Below, one piece after another: positions 46,525-54,905 of a stretch of DNA of 59,149 nt (position 1 is the stretch's first letter; every line of letters begins with the position of its first letter). The notes beneath the pieces were generated by a model. That model was not told the origin of the DNA, made no database searches, and worked only from the letters and a program-made list of their open reading frames with translations. Position numbers and translations under genes: made by a program. This DNA is from Deltaproteobacteria bacterium. Its GTDB lineage: Bacteria > Desulfobacterota > Syntrophia > Syntrophales > Smithellaceae. The DNA is taken from positions 1 through 59,149 of the forward strand of contig JAAYDW010000038.1 in assembly GCA_012729055.1 (NCBI GenBank). The letters run 5' to 3'.

Positions 46525-47740
46525 GGAATGCCCCCCAGTTCTTTATGAAATTGTCCATGAGCAAATGACCGGGTGAAACTACGATGCCGGTTTTCCGGGC
46601 GCAGGCTTCCGTGAAAGGCGACCCCGAAGCCTTGTTTTCCTCGTTGCGTGAGGATAAAACGGCAAAAGGACTGGGATCGCCTACATGCGTCTTCAGGTCG
46701 ATCGGTGTCGGATGATCGCTCAAGGCCAGGATGCGGTATTCGCCCAGAGATCCGATGTTGGTGAGTATGGGACCGACGATCTTTTCGTCGAAAAATTCGA
46801 TGGCCTGAATTTTTCCCGCGGCATTGCCTTCGTGCCCCATTTCATCGGGCGCCTCCAGATGAAGAAAAACAAAATCCATGAATTTCAGGGCATCGAGCGC
46901 CATTTTAGCCTTGCCCTCGTAGTTGGTGTCGATGTACCCGGTGGCTCCTTCCACCGTCAGGGGCTGCAGGCCGGCATTGACGCCCAGACCTTTGAGAAGA
47001 TCGACGGCGGAAATCATTCCGCCCCTGAAATCGTATTTTTGCGTCAAAGGCACAATCTGCGGTTTCCTCCCCTGCCCCCAGAGCCAGATGGAATTGGCCT
47101 GCTTTTTTCCGGCCGCCAGTCGCTGTGCGTTCACCGGATGGTCTTTCAGTACACGCGCGGCTTTCTGCATCAGGTCATGAACTTCCGCAGCGTAATCGCC
47201 GGCGGGCAGATAGGCGGCAATGGCCTTTCCGGGGATATCGTGAGGCGGCGTAGTTTGCGGCGACCCGGCGGCGTTGCGCCACACGAGCAAATGACGGTAG
47301 CCGACGCCGGGATAAAATTGCAGTTGGGAAGATCCGATTTTTGCGTTGATCTCCAGAATCATTTCTCCGGCTTCGGCCGAAGAAATATGTCCGGCTGTAA
47401 AATCGTCCATAAAAGCTTGGTCTGAGTCCTGTTCGCCGATGGAAACCAGGTTGCAGCGGTAGGCGACATCATCGGCGCCAAGCCCAATGCCCATGCTGGC
47501 GGCCTCCAGCGGCCCCCGACCTGTATAGGTTTCTTCGGGATTGTAGCCCAGCACGCTCAGGTTGGCCACATCGGAACCGGGGGTTAACCCTTCGGGGATG
47601 GTGTTTACCAATCCCAGTGTGCCCTGTGCGGCAATCTGATCGAGGAAAGGCGTGAGAGCGCATTCGAGCGGTGTTTTCCCTCCGAGCTGCGCACTCGGAT
47701 AATCCGCCATGCCGTCGCCCAGTAATACAACATATTTCAT
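46514..47740 (-). CDS. ApgM-like protein, proposed homoserine kinase
   Basis: This is a 408-residue member of the alkaline-phosphatase/phosphoglycerate-mutase superfamily. VLLGDGMADYP provides the first metal site, then TPGSDVANLSVLGY with a Ser nucleophile candidate, GRGPLEAAS, EAPDEMGHEG and ALSDHPTPI, where the Asp-His pair binds metal. Archaeal ApgM converts 3- and 2-phosphoglycerate. A subgroup found next to hom in bacteria without thrB has been proposed as an alternative homoserine kinase (TIGR02535, from memory). The gene directly follows hom by 21 bases, which favours that role. Confidence 0.88.
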   Translation of the reverse strand: MKYVVLLGDGMADYPSAQLGGKTPLECALTPFLDQIAAQGTLGLVNTIPEGLTPGSDVANLSVLGYNPEETYTGRGPLEAASMGIGLGADDVAYRCNLVSIGEQDSDQAFMDDFTAGHISSAEAGEMILEINAKIGSSQLQFYPGVGYRHLLVWRNAAGSPQTTPPHDIPGKAIAAYLPAGDYAAEVHDLMQKAARVLKDHPVNAQRLAAGKKQANSIWLWGQGRKPQIVPLTQKYDFRGGMISAVDLLKGLGVNAGLQPLTVEGATGYIDTNYEGKAKMALDALKFMDFVFLHLEAPDEMGHEGNAAGKIQAIEFFDEKIVGPILTNIGSLGEYRILALSDHPTPIDLKTHVGDPSPFAVLSSRNEENKASGSPFTEACARKTGIVVSPGHLLMDNFIKNWGAFLAQ

Positions 47741-47761
47741 ATTTGTTCCTTAGCGTTAAAG

Positions 47762-49069
47762 CTATAATTCGTCTTCGATGCGGATGATGACGGTCTTGTC
47801 CTTCACAACGTCCAGCCGGTCGATTTTTTTGAGCGCCTGGCGAACGTCCTTTTCTCTGGCTTTATAGGTGGTCATGACAATCGGAACAGGTCCCGCCTCT
47901 TCCCTTGCTTTCTGGATAACGGTAGCCAGGCTGATGTTGTAGCGGCCGAGGATGCCGGAGATTTTGGACAAAACACCGGGACGGTCCAGCACAGAAAAAC
48001 GGAAATAGTATTTGGTTTCAATGTCGTCCATCGGAATCAGACGGATGTCCTTCATTTCCGTCTCGTTGATGGAGCGCAGCGGCACCCGTCCGGAGATGCC
48101 GTGCAGAACATTGCGGGCGCAGTCGATGATGTCGCTGAACACCGCGCTGGCCGTAGGCATCATTCCGGCTCCCTGTCCGAAAAGAAAGACGGGCCCGGAA
48201 GCGTCCCCCACAAGGTGAAACGCGTTGTAATTGCGGTTGACGTTTGCGAGCAGATGCCCCGATTCGATCATGGTCGGGTGAATCCTGGCTTCCACCGCCT
48301 CTCCCTTGAGCATGCCGATGGCCAGGAGCTTGATCCGGTAGCCCAGCTCTCTGGCAAAGGCGATGTCCAGCGCGCTGACCTTGGTGATGCCTTCCAGATA
48401 TATTTTTTTCAGGTTGACCTTATTCCCGTAGGCCAGTGACAGCACGATGGCCATTTTATGGGAGGTATCGATGCCTTCAATGTCAAACGTCGGATCCGCC
48501 TCGGCAAAACCCAGCTCTTGGGCTTCTTTTAAAACCACGTCAAAGGGCTTCCCTTCATCGGTCATCTTGGTCAGGATGAAGTTGCAAGTCCCGTTCATGA
48601 TGCCGACGATGGAATTGATTTTATTGGCGACCAGCGCTTCCTTCAGGGTTTTGATGATGGGAATGGTCCCGCCGACACTGGCCTCGAATCCGACATCCAC
48701 TCCGCGACGCTGGGCGGCTGGAAAAATTTCATTGCCGTACGTCGCCAGCATGGCCTTGTTGGCGGTGACGACATGCTTGCCCTTTTGAATGGCTTCCAGG
48801 ACGAATGTCCTGGCCGGTTCGTAACCGCCCATCAATTCAATAACGATGGATATGTCCGGATCGTTGAGGATGTCCCGCGCATCCGTTGTGAACACGTTGC
48901 GATCAATTTTTATCCTGCGCGGCGCCGTGATATTGATATCGGCAATCCGCTTTAAGACAAGCCTGGCGCCGAGTTTCTGCGTAATGAGTTTTTCGTTTTG
49001 CTGCAACAGTTTGACCACGCCGGTGCCGATGTTGCCCATGCCTATCAAACCGATCGAGATTTTTTTCAT
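47762..49069 (-). CDS. hom: Homoserine dehydrogenase
   Basis: Hom reduces aspartate semialdehyde to homoserine. The 435-residue monofunctional enzyme begins with the Rossmann motif GLIGMGNIGTGVV. GTCNFILTKMTDEG and EADPTFDIEGIDTSHK are catalytic and substrate-binding stretches. A C-terminal ACT domain (about residues 350-430, DRPGVLSKISGILG) implies threonine feedback. It heads a probable seven-gene minus-strand operon through dnaJ-like and has a good promoter upstream. lysC is elsewhere, at 12196. Confidence 0.97.
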   Translation of the reverse strand: MKKISIGLIGMGNIGTGVVKLLQQNEKLITQKLGARLVLKRIADINITAPRRIKIDRNVFTTDARDILNDPDISIVIELMGGYEPARTFVLEAIQKGKHVVTANKAMLATYGNEIFPAAQRRGVDVGFEASVGGTIPIIKTLKEALVANKINSIVGIMNGTCNFILTKMTDEGKPFDVVLKEAQELGFAEADPTFDIEGIDTSHKMAIVLSLAYGNKVNLKKIYLEGITKVSALDIAFARELGYRIKLLAIGMLKGEAVEARIHPTMIESGHLLANVNRNYNAFHLVGDASGPVFLFGQGAGMMPTASAVFSDIIDCARNVLHGISGRVPLRSINETEMKDIRLIPMDDIETKYYFRFSVLDRPGVLSKISGILGRYNISLATVIQKAREEAGPVPIVMTTYKAREKDVRQALKKIDRLDVVKDKTVIIRIEDEL

Positions 49070-49142
49070 TGTTTTGCTCCGCCTTTATTCCCCAAAATCA
49101 ATTAATAACCTCATTTTCAATCCCGTTTTTCAATGGGTGATA

Positions 49143-49170
49143 CCTATAACAAACGCCGTGAGTTTGTCAA
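49143..49170 (-). promoter_or_regulatory. Promoter of the hom operon
   Basis: On the minus strand, a perfect TTGACA (49170-49165) and TATAGG (49148-49143) lie 16 bases apart, about 73 bases before the hom start. Confidence 0.6.
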
Positions 49171-49245
49171 ACAGATATGCTGATGATCCGCATGGAAAGA
49201 TCAACCGGTCTGTGCGCGAAGCGCCGTGAAAATACGGAGGGTTTT

Positions 49246-50163
49246 TTATTCGTCCAATTGCCGCAGAACTTCGTCGTGGAGCGGCGTGGGAATTCCCGTT
49301 TCCCGGCCTTTCCGGCACAGGTAAGCGGTCAGTGTGTCCACTTCCGTTTTGTTGCCTCTTTCCCGGTCCAGCTGCATTGAAGTTTTGGCGTCGAAGCTGA
49401 AACGGCCGATCATGTCCATCGTTTTTTCAACCGCATCCGCCGGAAGGCGGATATGCAGGGCCTTTGCCACCGCTGTGACTTCGCGCATCAGCCCCGCAAG
49501 GCGGTTGCGGAGATCCTCATCCTGCAGGATCCGTCCGTAGGTTTGTCCCGTCGCGGCCGTGAGCGATCCCAGCGGGCACATCATCAGGTATTTTTTCCAG
49601 AGGATGTCGGTTATATGGTCGGATAAGTGCGCGTCGATTCCCGATTCCACAAGAAGCTGCAAAATGGGAGTATAGCGGCTTACGGTTTGCGGATCGTCTG
49701 TGCCGAATGTCAAACGGCAGGCGCCCTGCGTCTGGATAACGACGCCGGGTTTTTCAATAAAGGTGATGATGTACACGCTTCCGCTCACGATATCCGCTTC
49801 CGGAAGAACGGCGCTGAGGCGCAGAGCGCTGTCCACGCCGTTGAGAAGAGGAATAACGACCGTGCGGCGGCTGATGTTTTCTTTGAGCCGCCGGGCCGCG
49901 TCTTCCAGAGAGTAGCTCTTGACGCAAAAAAAGACGAGGTCGAAGATACCGTGTTCCGACGGATCATCGGTCGCAACATTCGGCCAGGCGATGTATACGC
50001 CTTCCCGCGTGTAAAGCTGAAGGCCGTTTTTCTGGATTTTCCGCAGGTGCTCCCCTCTGGCGATGAAGATGATTTCGTGCATTCCCGACGATGCGTATCG
50101 TCCCGCCAGTTTTCCGCCGAAATACCCCCCTACTCCACCGATGCCGACAATTGCGATTCTCAT
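49246..50163 (-). CDS. panE: 2-dehydropantoate 2-reductase
   Basis: This is a 305-residue ketopantoate reductase (or a close homologue), reducing ketopantoate to pantoate with NADPH. The N-terminal GIGGVGGYFGGKLA has the dinucleotide motif. WKKYLMMCPLGSLTAATG carries the catalytic Lys region, and the C-terminal SFDAKTSMQLDRERGNKTEVD segment (core KTSMQLDRERGNKTEVD) holds the conserved Asn/Ser/Glu set. The family includes paralogues with other 2-oxo acids, so the symbol is likely but not certain. It is not next to panB. Confidence 0.88.
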   Translation of the reverse strand: MRIAIVGIGGVGGYFGGKLAGRYASSGMHEIIFIARGEHLRKIQKNGLQLYTREGVYIAWPNVATDDPSEHGIFDLVFFCVKSYSLEDAARRLKENISRRTVVIPLLNGVDSALRLSAVLPEADIVSGSVYIITFIEKPGVVIQTQGACRLTFGTDDPQTVSRYTPILQLLVESGIDAHLSDHITDILWKKYLMMCPLGSLTAATGQTYGRILQDEDLRNRLAGLMREVTAVAKALHIRLPADAVEKTMDMIGRFSFDAKTSMQLDRERGNKTEVDTLTAYLCRKGRETGIPTPLHDEVLRQLDE

Positions 50164-50483
50164 AAGACTTTACTCCCTGCCGGTGTTTCTTGATACAACC
50201 GGCCGCAAAGATCAAGCACATATTTGAGTTTTTTGGCGGGGAAAACCGGATCACCGGCGCGGACAGAGGCGGGATCTTTCTTCTGGACAAAACGACGGCG
50301 CCGGGCCGGTTAACGCTCCGGGCCTCCAAAAATCTGAAACAGGACCAGATTGATCTTCCGGAATTCCTTGCGTCGCTGAAATTAATGACGGATGTTGCCG
50401 CCTCCGGGACTCGAAAAATTCAGGCAGAAAGAGAAACAACTGTCCGTTTTTCAACGCTGCCGGACGGGAATTGCAGGGAGGCT
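50164..50483. other. 320-base gap between recG and panE
   Basis: No gene, RNA or terminator is recognised here. A plus-strand frame from TTG 50190 stays open through the gap with codon use that looks coding-like, then runs antisense into recG to 50903. The predicted peptide in the gap matches nothing I know, so it is left as a possible remnant. Confidence 0.5.
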
Positions 50484-52949
50484 TCAGCCGGTTCTGGCCA
50501 ATTCCAGCCTTCCCTGCCAGCGGGCAAAGAGCGTCTCTTTCAGAACGGCGTGCTCGGGTTTGGAAAGGAGAGGATCGCGGGCGGCCAGCGCAAAGGCGTC
50601 TTCCTTGGCGTCGTTGAGGATGCGGGCGTCGCGCAGAATGCTGGCGATGCGGAAGTCCGGCAGTCCCGATTGGCGGGTGCCCAGAAAATCCCCGGGACCG
50701 CGGATCGCCAGATCCTCCTCGGCCAGCGCAAAACCGTCCGTCGTCTTTTCCATGACTTTCAGCCTTTTGCGGGCGTCCGCCGAGCATTTAAAATCCGTGA
50801 GCAGAATGCACTGGGAGGGGATATCTCTGCGCCCCACTCTTCCCCGCAGTTGATGCAGTTGGGAAAGGCCGAAGCGTTCGGCGTGTTCGATGACCATCAA
50901 TGAGGCCCGCGGCACGTCAATGCCGACCTCGATGACCGTGGTGGAAACAAGGATCTGGATGGACTGATCCAGAAAATTCTGCATGACGGCGTCTTTCTCT
51001 TTTTCTTTCATCTTGCCGTGAATCAGCCCCACGCGGTATTCGGGAAAAATGTCCTCTTGCAGGTGCCGGGCCATCCGGGTGGCGTCTTTCAGGTCCAGGT
51101 TCTCCGACTGCTCCACCAGCGGGTAGACGATGAAGACCTGATGATGCCGGGCCAATTCTTTGCGGATGGCTTCATAAACTGCTTCCCTTTTGTGTTCGCT
51201 CATCACAACCGTCCGCACCGGCTTCTTTCCGGGGGGCATTTCATCGATCACCGAAACATCCAGATCGCCGTAAACCGTCATGGCCAGTGTCCGGGGAATC
51301 GGCGTGGCCGTCATGACCAGCACATCGGCGTTGATACCCTTCTCGCGCAGCGTTGCCCGCTGCAGGACGCCGAAACGATGCTGTTCGTCAATGACGACAA
51401 GGCCCAGTTTGGAAAACGCGACATCTTCCTGGATGAGGGCGTGCGTTCCGACAATGATGTCGGACCTTCCGCTTTTGATGGCATCCAGCGCATCGGCGCG
51501 CAGCGTCTGGCTCATGCTTCCGGTCAGGAGTGAAATGCTGAGGCCGACGGTTTCAGCCCAGGTCGACAGCGTGGCATAATGCTGCTTGGCGAGGATTTCC
51601 GTAGGCGCCATCAGGGCGCTCTGGTAGCCGTTTTCGCAGACGGTCACCATGGCTGACATGGCGACCAGCGTCTTCCCGCTGCCGACATCTCCCTGCAGGA
51701 GGCGGTTCATGGCGGCGGGCAGAGCGAGATCGCGTTGAATCTCGCCGATGACGCGCGTCTGTGCGCCGGTCAGCGCAAAAGGCAGGAGGGCGATGAATTT
51801 CCCCAGCAGCGGACCGTTGAGGGAAAACGCAATGCCCTTTTCCAGAATACGGCCGGACTTTTTGACTGCCATGCCTAGTTGAAAGAAGAAGAACTCATCG
51901 TAAATCAGGCGCCGGTGGGCTTCGGAACGGGCTTGAAGCAAAGTATCCAGTACGGCGTCGGGACCGGGAAAATGGACGGACAGGAGCGCTTCGTGAATGT
52001 TCGGCAGATTGCGCCTGCGGCAGATTTCCTTGGGAATCGGCGAGGCGACATAACGCGAAAAATTTTCAAGCGCGGTATGCATGATCTTGCGCATGTACTT
52101 CTGGCGCAGACCTTCCGTTTCCGAATAAACCGGAACAATCCGTTTGAAGTTAAGCAGATTGTCTTCGTCCTCTTCCTCCAGAATTTCATAGTCGGGATGG
52201 ATCATGGACTTTCCGGAAAAATTGGGTGTCACCTGGCCGGTGAAGATAACGCGAGTCCCTTTTTTCAGCGCATTCACCAGGAATGACATCCGGCCTTTAA
52301 ACCATTTGACGGTCATGGAGCCGGTGTTGTCGTGAACGGCGATTTCCAGAATTCGTTTTCTTCCGTACTGACGGAATTCGCAGGCTGCGACCTCGGCTAT
52401 GACGGTTTGGACTTTTTCTGTTTCCAACGTATTGATTTTTCGGATTTCCCGGCGGTCTTCATACGTGCGCGGCAGGAAGTAAAGGAGGTCGAAAACGGTA
52501 AATATTTTTTTTGCAGCGAACCGGGCGGCCATTTTGGGCCCCACGCCCTTCAGAAACTGCACCGGTAAGGCAAGCTTTTCCGCCGAGGTTTTCAGGTCCT
52601 CGATTCTTTGCGAAATCTGCTCTTCCTGCTGCGGCGAAAGCGGGCTTGTGGCGTTAAACGCGTCGGCCGCCTTTTTTAACCGTTCCAGAATCGACGCCGC
52701 TTCCGCAATTTTTGTTTTTTTAACGGCCGTCTCCTGCGCATCGTAATCCAGAAAAATCCGCGCCATGTGTTGCAAGGGCAGTTCAAAAATATTTTTGGCG
52801 GCGGGCGGTATCGCCTGGGTCTGTGCCGCGATTAAAACGGACAGGGATTTTCCCAGTTCCCGAATGTGGGACAGATTCTTATGATTGTCTCTGGCGGCAA
52901 AAATCAGAGGCTGCTCGATTTTCAGCAGATTTTTTTTAAACGACTCCAT
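50484..52949 (-). CDS. recG: ATP-dependent DNA helicase RecG
   Basis: RecG remodels stalled forks and branched DNA. The 821-residue protein has an N-terminal helical extension of about 110 residues, the wedge OB domain, Walker A GDVGSGKT near residue 420, Walker B VVIDEQHRFGV, and the helicase motifs TATPIPRTL, STTVIEVGIDVP and QLRGRVGR. The start is taken at ATG 52949, with GGGGA upstream; the frame is open to 53048, but that would reach into the divergent purM control region. Confidence 0.95.
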   Translation of the reverse strand: MESFKKNLLKIEQPLIFAARDNHKNLSHIRELGKSLSVLIAAQTQAIPPAAKNIFELPLQHMARIFLDYDAQETAVKKTKIAEAASILERLKKAADAFNATSPLSPQQEEQISQRIEDLKTSAEKLALPVQFLKGVGPKMAARFAAKKIFTVFDLLYFLPRTYEDRREIRKINTLETEKVQTVIAEVAACEFRQYGRKRILEIAVHDNTGSMTVKWFKGRMSFLVNALKKGTRVIFTGQVTPNFSGKSMIHPDYEILEEEDEDNLLNFKRIVPVYSETEGLRQKYMRKIMHTALENFSRYVASPIPKEICRRRNLPNIHEALLSVHFPGPDAVLDTLLQARSEAHRRLIYDEFFFFQLGMAVKKSGRILEKGIAFSLNGPLLGKFIALLPFALTGAQTRVIGEIQRDLALPAAMNRLLQGDVGSGKTLVAMSAMVTVCENGYQSALMAPTEILAKQHYATLSTWAETVGLSISLLTGSMSQTLRADALDAIKSGRSDIIVGTHALIQEDVAFSKLGLVVIDEQHRFGVLQRATLREKGINADVLVMTATPIPRTLAMTVYGDLDVSVIDEMPPGKKPVRTVVMSEHKREAVYEAIRKELARHHQVFIVYPLVEQSENLDLKDATRMARHLQEDIFPEYRVGLIHGKMKEKEKDAVMQNFLDQSIQILVSTTVIEVGIDVPRASLMVIEHAERFGLSQLHQLRGRVGRRDIPSQCILLTDFKCSADARKRLKVMEKTTDGFALAEEDLAIRGPGDFLGTRQSGLPDFRIASILRDARILNDAKEDAFALAARDPLLSKPEHAVLKETLFARWQGRLELARTG

Positions 52950-53041
52950 GGCGCTTTCCCGTCCCCGTCCGGATAAAAGAAAGATTCTCTGGAAATTGCT
53001 GGTATTTTTAACAAATAAATGCGGTTTGCGCAAGTCAACGA

Positions 53042-53070
53042 TTGACACAACCGATGATTTACGTTACAGC
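53042..53070 (+). promoter_or_regulatory. Possible purM promoter
   Basis: A perfect TTGACA (53042-53047) and TACAGC (53065-53070) are separated by 17 bases, about 52 bases before the purM start and in the gap divergent from recG. The -10 box is weak. Confidence 0.45.
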
Positions 53071-53121
53071 ATTCCATCAAATTTTCACACGAAGACCTGA
53101 CTGTCATTATATTGGAGTCCT

Positions 53122-54198
53122 ATGGTAAAAAAATCGTCACAATCGGAAACATCGGAAACCTCGACCTACAAGGATGCCGGCGTCAATATCGACACGGCCA
53201 ACGCGTTTGTGGAGCGCATCAAACCGCTGATTAAGACGACGACCCGCAAGGAAGTGATTTCCGGCATCGGCGGATTCGGCGGCCTGTTTCGTTTCGACAC
53301 GGCCAAAATGAAGAATCCGGTTCTCGTCTCCTCCACCGACGGCGTAGGCACCAAGCTGAAAATCGCGCAGTTGATGGACAAACACGACACCATCGGAATC
53401 GACCTGGTGGCCATGTCGGTCAACGACGTCGTCGTTCAGGGCGCGGAGCCCCTGTTCTTTCTGGACTATCTGGCCACAGGCAAGATCGAACTGGAAAAAA
53501 GCGTACAGATCGTGGACGGCATTGTCAACGGCTGCCGGCAGGCCGGCTGTACGCTGCTGGGCGGAGAAACGGCGGAAATGCCGGGTTTTTACCAGCCCGG
53601 AGACTACGATCTGGCCGGATTCTGCGTGGGCGTTGTGGAGCAGGAGAAGCTCATTGACGGATCCATGATCAGCATCAACGACCGGGTCATCGGCCTGGCG
53701 TCCAGCGGGCTGCACAGCAACGGTTTCTCGCTCGCCCGCAAGGTGCTTCTGGAAAAGGGCAGACTTTCCATGAACGACACCGCGACGGGGCTGGAAAGAG
53801 CGATCGGTCTGGAGCTTCTGGAGCCCACACGGATTTACGTTAAACCGCTTTTGAATGTTTTCAAAAGCTTTACGGTCAAAGGCCTCGTGCACATTACCGG
53901 CGGCGGCTTCTACGACAACATTCCGCGCATCATTCCGGATGTCTGCCGTTGCGTTGTTACCCGCAACAGTTGGGAGATTCCTCCGATCTTTTCCGTCATT
54001 CAGGACATCGGACGCGTGGAGGAGAAGGAAATGTTCCGCGTCTTCAACATGGGCATCGGCATGATGATGATCGTTCCCGAAAAAGAAGCGCAGGACATTA
54101 TCGACCGCCTGACCGTGCTGGGCGAAAAAGCGTATCTGATCGGCGTGGTCGAAAAGAAGGAAGAAAACCAGGCGTCGGTCTGCTTTTCGGAAATGTAG
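53122..54198 (+). CDS. purM: Phosphoribosylformylglycinamidine cyclo-ligase
   Basis: PurM closes the imidazole ring to make AIR in purine synthesis. The 358-residue protein has a Ser/Thr-rich N-terminal extension of about 15 residues, then TYKDAGVNIDTANAFV, GIGGFGGLF, STDGVGTKLKIA, DLVAMSVNDVVVQGAEPLFF (core MSVNDVVVQGAEPLFF), GGETAEMPGFY and GLASSGLHSNGFSL, all signatures. A GGAG precedes the ATG. purN starts 2 bases after the stop, so they form an operon. Confidence 0.97.
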   Translation: MVKKSSQSETSETSTYKDAGVNIDTANAFVERIKPLIKTTTRKEVISGIGGFGGLFRFDTAKMKNPVLVSSTDGVGTKLKIAQLMDKHDTIGIDLVAMSVNDVVVQGAEPLFFLDYLATGKIELEKSVQIVDGIVNGCRQAGCTLLGGETAEMPGFYQPGDYDLAGFCVGVVEQEKLIDGSMISINDRVIGLASSGLHSNGFSLARKVLLEKGRLSMNDTATGLERAIGLELLEPTRIYVKPLLNVFKSFTVKGLVHITGGGFYDNIPRIIPDVCRCVVTRNSWEIPPIFSVIQDIGRVEEKEMFRVFNMGIGMMMIVPEKEAQDIIDRLTVLGEKAYLIGVVEKKEENQASVCFSEM

Positions 54199-54200
54199 CT

Positions 54201-54863
54201 ATGTCTGATCTTTTGAAACTGGGAGTTTTGATTTCGGGAAGCGGCTCCAATCTCCAGTCCATTATCGATCACATCGAAAAAGGATCGCTTGGCGCGCGGA
54301 TTTCAATCGTTGTGAGCAACAATCCTGAGGCGTATGGGCTTACCCGGGCCGAGAAAGCCGGCATCCCGTGCGCGGTGCTGGATCACCGGACATTTGCCGG
54401 ACGCGAAGCGTTTGACCGCGAGCTGATCCGCGTTTTAAAGGACGCGGGAGCCGATCTGATCGTTTTGGCCGGTTTTATGAGAATTCTCACCGGCGCGTTT
54501 TTGCAGGCGTTTGACCAGCGCATCATCAACATTCATCCTGCCCTTCTGCCGGCTTTTCCCGGAACGCACGTCCAGCAAAAGGCGCTGGACTACGGCGTGA
54601 AATTTTCCGGCTGCACCGTGCATTTTGTTGATGAAGGCGTCGATACGGGCCCCATCATTATTCAAGCGGTCGTACCGGTTCTTCCCGGCGACACCGCCGA
54701 CACGCTGGCTTCCAGAATCCTGAAGGAAGAACATAAGATTTATCCTCAGGCCATCCGTTATTTCGCGGAAGGCCGGGTTGTCAAAAACGGCCGCCGTGTG
54801 GAAATCAGCAGCGTCCGCAGCGATGACGGCGCAGCGTTGCACAATCCGCCTCTGGACCGGTAA
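54201..54863 (+). CDS. purN: Phosphoribosylglycinamide formyltransferase
   Basis: PurN formylates GAR with 10-formyl-tetrahydrofolate. The 220-residue enzyme has VLISGSGSNLQSI, the catalytic segment INIHPALLPAFPG (Asn and His) and VDEGVDTGPIIIQ with the conserved Asp. ATG 54201 is chosen because it follows purM by two bases and begins the family domain; the frame is open much further up inside purM. The C-terminus extends about 15 residues past the usual end. Confidence 0.97.
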   Translation: MSDLLKLGVLISGSGSNLQSIIDHIEKGSLGARISIVVSNNPEAYGLTRAEKAGIPCAVLDHRTFAGREAFDRELIRVLKDAGADLIVLAGFMRILTGAFLQAFDQRIINIHPALLPAFPGTHVQQKALDYGVKFSGCTVHFVDEGVDTGPIIIQAVVPVLPGDTADTLASRILKEEHKIYPQAIRYFAEGRVVKNGRRVEISSVRSDDGAALHNPPLDR

Positions 54864-54905
54864 CAGGCGTTGGATCGGGCCTGGTGAGGAGGAAACCGTT
54901 CGCCC

